Part shown: in pieces, positions 57,963-64,000 of the stretch
Numbering within the stretch: position 1 is the first letter of the stretch
How the letters are laid out: every line of letters starts with the position of its first letter
NCBI GenBank assembly: GCA_951812925.1
Contig: OX638371.1
Location: 37,050,101 to 37,114,100 of the forward strand
Source of the DNA: Calliopum simillimum
Lineage: Eukaryota > Arthropoda > Insecta > Diptera > Lauxaniidae
Direction: 5' to 3'
DNA: 64,000 nt
Notes under the pieces: model-generated
Database searches by the model: none
Told to the model about the DNA's origin: nothing
The model's input: the letters and a program-made list of their open reading frames with translations, nothing else
Program-made: the position numbers and the translations under genes

Positions 57963-58985
57963 ATACAGCCCACGTACGGCCCACGTACAGCCCATGTACA
58001 GCCCATTTCAAAAATACAAAATAAATTGTACGGCACATGTACAGCCCATGTTCAGCCCAATTCAATAGTAAAATTCAATTGTACAGCCCATGTATAGCCC
58101 ACGTACAGCCCACGTGCGGCCCACGTACAGCCCATGTACAGCCCATTTCAAAAATACAAAATAAATTGTACGGCCGATGTACAGCCCATGTTCAACCCAA
58201 TTCAAGAGTAAAATTCAATTGTACAGCCCATGTACAGCCCACGTACAGCCCATTTCAAAAATATAAAATAAATTGTACGGCCCATGTACAGCCCATTAGT
58301 GATGAGCAAACCAAGACCAAGACCAAGACCATAGCAGTCTTGGTCTTGGTTTTGATATTGAGTCTTGGTCTTGGTCTTGATCTTGCTCATTAAGTCTTGG
58401 TCTCGGTCTTGGTCTTTGTCTTGAAAAAATTTTCAGAGATAGTGAGTATTCAAAATCATATTTTTCCAAAGCAGTTGGGTTTTTAAGATGCCAAAATTCA
58501 AATCGAGAGATGATATTATCTTCAAAACGGGCGTGAAACAACTTTTAACTATAAATTAGCAAGACTGAAAAACAGTCTTGGTCTTGACAATTACCGTGAG
58601 CAAGACCAAGACCAAGACCATAGCAGTCTTGGTCTTGGTCATGCAAAAATATCAGCGTCTTGGTCTTGGTCTTGTTCTCGCAAAATTAGCAAGACCAAGA
58701 ACAAGACGCAAGACCAAGAATAGTTTTGCTCATCACTACAGCCCATGTTCAGCCCCATTCAATAGTAAAATTCAATTGTACAGCCCATGTACAGCCCACG
58801 TACGGTCCACGTACAGCCCATGTACCACCCACGTACGGCCCATGTACAGCCCATGTCCAGCCCATTTCAAAAATACAAAATAAATTGTACGGCCGATGTA
58901 CAGCCCATGTTCAGCCCAATTCAATAGTAAAATTCAATTGTACAGCCCACGTACAGCCCATATACAGCCCATGTTCAGCCCATTT
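57963..58985. repeat. CAGCCCATGTA / CAGCCCACGTA tandem array
   Basis: Units of 10-11 bp arranged in higher-order blocks of about 130-150 bp, each also containing AATACAAAATAAATTGTACG and AATTCAATAGTAAAATTCAA. The array is interrupted by the hAT-type MITE at 58297-58738. Confidence 0.85.
58297..58738. mobile_element. hAT-type MITE made of CAAGAC hexamers, 442 bp
   Basis: TIRs TAGTGATGAGCAAA and TTTTGCTCATCACTA, with 8-bp TSD CAGCCCAT (58289-58296 and 58739-58746). Inside are inverted runs of CAAGAC and GTCTTG hexamers around single-copy DNA (58430-58560). The TSD lies in tandem repeat DNA, so by itself it is weaker evidence than usual, but the TIRs agree. Confidence 0.8.
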
Positions 58986-59283
58986 GTTTTCTACACAAAT
59001 TTTTTTTTGTGCATTTGTACAGCCCTTGTACGGCCGCATGTTTAGCCTTTTGGGCTTTTTTAGTTTTGTACAGACCACGTACTGCCTTAAAACAGCAAAA
59101 AAAGCCCACGTTCAGCCCTTTATCATTTTTACTCGGGAGTCGACCAAAAACAACAACGAATTGATGCTTCAGAGGAGTGTTTGGCGCTGATGAACCGCAA
59201 CAACTATGTTGAATAATAAAATCGAGTTTAGTCAAAATTTTGTTTGTTTCTAATTTATCCTACGGACTTATTGAATTACCTGT

Positions 59284-60991
59284 TATTAATAGTAGTATTC
59301 CATAATGTTCAACTTTTGAGTTGCCCTTGAAACTATTCAAAACTTTTCGACTATTTCGATGTTTGCCAATACTTTTTGGCTTGACCTCTTCAATATATAT
59401 TTTTAAGTTCGAAAATCAAAACGAAAAAAGAGAATTCTGAAAATGCCCAAAAAAAGTTTCTGGCACATTGAAATCATTGTTCCTCAGTGTTTTTGTTTAT
59501 ATTTATTTTTATTGATGTGTTTTATTACTGGCTTTTTGTTATCATTTTAATCTTTTATTTTTATTATTATTTTATGGTTATTTTTTTGTTTGTGGTGTTG
59601 TTATTATTGTTGTTGTTGCTGGCTGCTGCCGGTGTTGTTAATTTTTTGATGCCTTTTTCTCTTGCCGCATTTCCAACATTTTTATGAAGTTTAATTCTTT
59701 TGCATACTTTTCTGTTGTACATTTTTTCTTTTGCATTGTGTTCGCTCCCTTCTTCATTTATGTAATTTAAAATTTTCCACATTTTTATTATTTAATTAAT
59801 TGTGCTTAACTTTTTAACTCACAGGCATATAAAATTTATTTCCTTTTTTATTTTTCCCAAAACGTTATTTAAAACTGCAGCTTCGGCAGTTGAAATAGCC
59901 TTTATTGCTTTATCCTTGTGAAAGTAATAATTTGATCAAGTTTGAAAAGGTCGTAAGGAAATTATTTAATAATGAAAAAAGTAACTCGTTTTTAATTGAA
60001 AACGAGCGATATCATTAAACTGACATGCACACCGACGATACAAAAGTACAGGCATAAATATAAAAGATTTCTTTAAAAGGTTTTTCCTGAAGGCCTCTTT
60101 TTGAAATCATTTTTCAACATTATTTAAAAAGTTTTTTAAATTTTTAATTTCGAGTATGCAAAAGTTTTGACCTTTATAGAAAAACAGTTTACAAAAATTT
60201 TTATTCGCCTGACTTTTTGAGTAAAAGTAGCAAAGTTTCAAGGTCTGATATAACAATGTGTCCCAATTTTGGTATTTACTAAGTCAATCCTTTTGTAATA
60301 ATGATTTGTGAGATTTTATCTCAGCAATCCAAAAATAAACCCCTTTTTCAAGATAATCTTAAAGCATTTGTTTTTAATGCTGCTTAGCACATTTCTGCAC
60401 AAAAGCTACATGTATCTGCTCCCATTTTCTTTTTCTTCCTTAATGCCACATTTTCTTCGGATTTCGAATGTATTTACTCTGCTAGACAAATAACAAATCT
60501 TGCATTTCATCGTGTTTATTGCTACTGATTTTGAACTTCAGAATGAAAATAAATAAAAGCAGAGCTACAAAAATGAAAAATAAAAGAAAACATGCAAAAG
60601 TGCATAAATACCGAGGGTAGAAAGAAATCTACATCTAAAGTGCAAGGTTAAAAATGTTGTCAGACTTGGAAATTTTGTTTCAAATGTGAAAAAATTCCAT
60701 TTTTTATTTCTTTCTTTTTCGTTCTTTTATGCTGCTGCAACTAACATGTTAAAAGGACTGAATGCTACAATAAACGATACAGTGGCGGCAATAATAATGG
60801 CATAGATAACTAAAAAATTTTAAGGATAAAATGTTGGTCTCCTTATTTTTATATACCTACTTATTGAAAAACTATTTGTAATTAAATTTTAATTATAAAT
60901 TAGGGTGGTTCTAAATTTTAAAATTATTGGAATTTCGCTCCCACATCTCCAAACACTAATTTCATACAAATTTGAACCAATCTATTATATA
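59284..60991. other. Gene-free AT-rich DNA
   Basis: (TTA)n and (TTG)n-like patches at 59545-59640. No gene or element end recognised. Confidence 0.5.
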
Positions 60992-61900
60992 TTGGGTGTA
61001 CAACTTAAAAACCGGAATTTTTTAGCGAAATTTGATGCTTTATTGTGGAAAAATGTTACAATATATTTTATTCAAAGTATTGTCCATTGGAAGCTACAAC
61101 ATTTCCCTATCTTTCAGGCAATTTATGAATTCCATCCCAGAAAAATTGCGCCGGCTTAGCGGCCAAAAATAAATCGAGCCAATTTTCGATATCTTGAACT
61201 TAAGTGAACCGTATTCCTGATAGGGCATTCTGCATCGATCGAAACAAATGGTAGTCAGATGGTGCAGGGTCTGGGCTATAAGGCGGGTGAGGCAAAATTT
61301 GTATAGATTTCCCATCCGTTGTTTTCCAGGTAATTTTTGACTGGGGCAGCAATATGTAGCCGTGCGTTATCGTGGTGGAAAATGATTGACTCGTGTTTGG
61401 TCGCATACGTTGGCCGCTCTGCCTGGATTTTCTGCTTCAATCGGATCAATTGTTGACGATAGAGTTGAGCATTAATGGTTTGGCCACCTGGCAACAGCTC
61501 ATAATGGATCACACCTAGCTGGTCCTGACCAGGACGTTCTTTGTCTTCGACATCAAAATCACCACTTTTAAACCGTCGAAACCACTCACGACAGCTTGAT
61601 TTAGCTGGAGCATAGTCCCCATAAACTTCTACAAGCAAACTATGACTTTCCGCAGCAGTTTTCTTTGCAAAAAATGACCCAACAGAACCTCCCGCAAATG
61701 CTGTCTTTTTCTCCAATTTTCGAAGTTATTCATCGTGAAAAATAATAATGATGCACACAAGATAAAATTGTTTTGTTGACTGATTTTGACAGCTGTCAAA
61801 TGTACCTTCAAAATGACATATATATAAAGTTCGAGCTTTCACGATATTTGTTAGTACGGACATCCACCGTCAAATTCCGGTTTTTAAGTTGTACACCCAA
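60992..61900 (-). mobile_element. Mariner element 3, internally deleted (909 bp)
   Basis: Same TIRs as mariner 1 with TA on both sides (60990-60991 and 61901-61902). About 380 bp is missing between GCTGGTCC and TGACCAGG near 61525, which removes the first catalytic aspartate block. Confidence 0.95.
61200..61735 (-). pseudogene. Mariner transposase 3, broken
   Basis: Closest to mariner 1. Damage: one base lost in the FFAKK codons near 61670, the internal deletion joining DKERPGQ to DQLGVIHYE, a 10-bp insertion near 61300-61310, and the same TAA after SGIRFT as in mariners 1 and 2. FHHDNAR and SPDPAPSDYH (second and third D) are still readable. Confidence 0.9.
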
Positions 61901-61959
61901 TATTTGCAAAATATAAATCATAAACAATTTTTACCCATTGACATTTCCACATCATTCAA

Positions 61960-63450
61960 CTGTTTTTACGTCACTAAAATCGGAAAAAATTTATTCCTTC
62001 GAAAGCGCTATTCGGCCGCGAAGGCTCACAGAAAAATTTGTGCACATTATGGAGAAGGTACTTTATCGGAAAAGACAGTTGGAAAATGTATGATCGATTC
62101 CGTTTTGATGTAGAAACGCACCTAAATCTGGTCGACCACGCACCGAAAAAGTGGACGAAATTCTTGAAAAGGTGGAGGAAGACCGATAAATAAGCAGTTG
62201 CGACATAATCTGAGTGAAAATAATCTGACTAGCCGTATTCCAATCTGTGAATCTCTTCTAAAACGGAATGATCTTGTACCATTTTTGCATAGTTGCTGGT
62301 GATGGAAAATGGTTAACGTATGATAATAAAGTGCGAAAAAGATCATAGTCAAAACAAGGTGAGTCTTAAATAGTATCGATCCCCACACAAAAAAAAAAAA
62401 AAGATCGCCTTAATCTCCCCATTTTGAAAGCTTATCGGTTTTGATTTTTAAGGAAAAAAAAATTTTTTTCCGACCACTATATAAGCTCAATACAAAATAT
62501 GAAAAACAGGATGTTTCAAAAACAAAAATCGCCCCCTCAAACTATGCAAGATTTGTTTTTATTTACATACTGTTTGAAATGTTAAAAAAAATATTGCATA
62601 GTGTTAGGAGGCAATTTTCGATTTTGAAATATACTGTTTTTCATATTTTGTACTGAGGTTTTAGATTCGCTATAACTTCATCAATTTCAACAATTTTAGT
62701 AAACTTTGTAGAAATAAATTTTTTGATTTTTTATGGACTTCAATTCTTCCCTTGGCAACTTAGGGTAGTTGAAACTGAGATAATGAGTACAACTAGTCGA
62801 AAAAAACATTTGAGATAAATTACTTCTGTGAATGAAATATAGCCCACATTGAGATATTTACAACGATATACTTTACTTGATAATCGGACGTAAAATGGCG
62901 GAGCAATAAAAAAAATCATTTAAGAGCTTATTTAGAGGTCGAAAAAAATTTTTTTTTTCCTTAAAAATCAAAACCGATTAGCTTTCATAATGGGGAGTTT
63001 ATGACCAACTTTTTTTTGTGATACTATCTCGTGAGCCTGTCCAAAACGACGCAAGCCCGGAACTGACGCCAAGTAAGGTTTTGTTTAGTATTTGGTGAGA
63101 TTGCAAGGGTCCTGTGTACTACGAGCTTCTTCCGCGTGGTCAAACGATTAACATGATTGAATAAAGCGCTCAAAGAAAAACGTCCGAAATTAGTCAACAG
63201 AAAGGGCGCCGAATTTCATCACGACAACGCTGGACCACATACTTCTTTGGTGACCTGCCAAAAACTGAAGGAGCTTGGCTGGAAACTTTTAATGCATCCC
63301 CCGGCACCTTGGTTTTGAGAAAAAACCGTTTATATAACTATATTCTTTTCACGGCAAACTTTTTTGGTTGAGAACTATGCAGAACTCGATACTAAAAATT
63401 TCGCTTAAGAGAGTCCTATAAACAAAGGAGATCGTTCACTTTTAAACATT
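61960..63450 (+). pseudogene. Mariner-like transposase 5, frameshifted and interrupted
   Basis: Reads AHRKICAHYGEGTLSEKTVG, then APKSGRPRTEKVDEILEKVEE, GDGKWLTYDNKVRKRS (first D), and after a 0.65-kb insert FHHDNAGPHTSLVTCQKLKE (second D) and MQNS. Several stops and shifts. It belongs to a mariner lineage different from copies 1-4. Ends were not located. Confidence 0.8.
62371..63027. mobile_element. About 650-bp foldback TIR element inside mariner 5
   Basis: Left arm CTCCCCATTTTGAAAGCT and TATCGGTTTTGATTTTTAAG, mirrored at 62940-63000. Outer ATAGTATC on both sides. A possible 8-bp target duplication is GTGAGTCT/GTGAGCCT. A second inverted pair (ATATGAAAAACAG) lies inside at 62495-62656. Confidence 0.75.
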
Positions 63451-63575
63451 AACAATATCCTTCCCTCATAGTTTCAATAAGAGACAATTCTCTCAATTCA
63501 GCGCAACCTTATAAACAAAGTCTGAGGGTTTATGTATGTTGGCATGTTTATATCCGTTTTTCTTTTAAACGGCTG

Positions 63576-63971
63576 TGTACATTAGACCGTATCACAAAAA
63601 AATATTTCGCCGTGCTGCCTCTAAAATGATTTATTTTTGCAACAAAATTCAGAAAATTTTTTTTTGACCGAACGTAGGGGTTACTAGTAACGTTTTTCAT
63701 TATATATTCGTCATTTACAGACTGATTTTAAAGTGTGATATATCAATATTTATGCGTTGAAAAAACCAATAATTTTGCTCCGAAGATCATTGACATCAAG
63801 TGCCGCGTTCTAGTACTTGTCCATCAGATCTCAGTTCCTATCGCCCTAACCTCAGAAAATTAAAGCTCGCAAAAAATCATTCCTGTTTTTTTTTTTGCAA
63901 AATACATCGTTTTAGAGGCGGTACGGCGAACTTTTTTTTTTTGCCTGTAAGCCGTTACAGTCTAGTGTACA
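63576..63971. mobile_element. 396-bp TIR element (TGTACAYTAGACYGTA ends)
   Basis: TGTACATTAGACCGTA at 63576 and the inverse of TGTACACTAGACTGTA ending 63971. The arms also share TTCGCCGT and CCGCCTCTAAAA or TGCCTCTAAAA. No gene. TSD not decided. Confidence 0.65.
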
Positions 63972-64000
63972 TTTATACATGCATAATTATGTACGAGTAT

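Larger units (their letters stand above)
56164..59137. mobile_element. Foldback-like element with CCCGAGTAAA ends and CAGCCCATGTA repeats
   Basis: CCCGAGTAAA at 56164 and TTTACTCGGG ending 59137. The left arm is built on GGGCTGTACAAG and GGGCTGAACATGGGC, the right arm on the inverse CAGCCCATGTACAGCCCACG. Mariner reading on both sides (ELT-A and V-DQK) shows a target duplication of only AG. Two younger TIR elements sit inside. No protein gene. Confidence 0.8.
55850..59205 (+). pseudogene. Irritans-type mariner transposase, N-terminal remnant, split
   Basis: Left piece reads KKIHKMVLNDCKVKVHELAD, then IVKI, a stop, DGSVFTVLHKHLGMQKLCARWV and ELTA. The right piece resumes VDQKQQRIDASEECLALMNR at 59141. 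This is the helix-turn-helix and linker region of an irritans-type mariner transposase. No catalytic aspartate remains. It was broken by a stop codon, a large deletion and the foldback insertion. Confidence 0.85.
55687..59283 (+). mobile_element. Mariner element 4 (irritans-like), deleted and carrying a foldback insert
   Basis: TIRs ACAGGTCATTCAATAAGTCC (55687) and the inverse of ACAGGTAATTCAATAAGTCC (ending 59283), with TA on both sides. Mariner coding DNA occurs on both sides of the foldback insert (55850-56163 and 59138-59205) and then jumps to the 3' end, so most of the catalytic domain is deleted. Confidence 0.9.

Noticed and set aside
58037..59190. Several frames reading AHVQPTYSPC-type repeats
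   Set aside because: They are translations of the CAGCCCATGTA tandem array in different frames, not a repeat protein. The array is arranged as a foldback arm.
1..64000. CRISPR-like array
   Set aside because: The regular repeats seen here are tandem without unique spacers, in a eukaryotic context.

Overview
The window looks like gene-poor, AT-rich chromosomal DNA of a higher (schizophoran) fly. The evidence is mauritiana- and irritans-like mariners, fly-type non-LTR retrotransposons, foldback elements, a small spliceosomal intron, and an abundant interspersed repeat whose end structure resembles one I know from many fly genomes. No bacterial or viral gene is present. Species cannot be fixed from sequence reading alone.

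Layout. 1-2209 is a perfect pentanucleotide satellite. 2962-7104 is a 4.1-kb transposon with CACTAGT ends, ~530-bp terminal inverted repeats (TIRs) and a 3-bp target duplication (TSD). It encodes a spliced 569-aa protein of a family I know only as uncharacterised. 8.9-10.4 kb is an unclassified TIR element. 10608-11893 is a mariner with a DD34D transposase. 14.85-18.74 kb is a foldback element whose arms are degenerate tandem repeats and carry two smaller TIR elements with clean TSDs. 21.9-22.5 kb is Helitron-like. 24.6-25.4 kb is a long palindrome with a tRNA-like module in each arm. 28.06-29.65 kb (minus strand) holds the only candidate host exons. 30386-34641 is a second CACTAGT element containing a hAT-like element with a perfect 8-bp TSD and a second mariner. 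38.6-42.7 kb is a non-LTR retrotransposon with open ORF1 and ORF2, inserted into the RNase H domain of an older LINE. 47.3-48.9 kb is a decayed RNase H-type LINE. 50.7-52.4 kb is a 1.2-kb palindrome next to a pogo-like remnant. 55.7-59.3 kb is a three-level nest: mariner, then foldback element, then two TIR elements. 61.0-63.5 kb holds a third mariner, a fifth broken mariner and another TIR element.

The coding capacity is therefore almost all mobile-element proteins. Probably only the CACTAGT-element protein (two exons) and the LINE ORF1/ORF2 pair are undamaged. Mariners 1 and 2 keep all catalytic aspartates but share a premature stop. The most unusual items are the CACTAGT element with its unassigned protein and a cluster of CAGGTA motifs upstream of it, the mosaic relationship of mariners 1 and 2, tRNA-like modules inside foldback elements, and the deep nesting with readable TSDs, which gives a relative insertion history.
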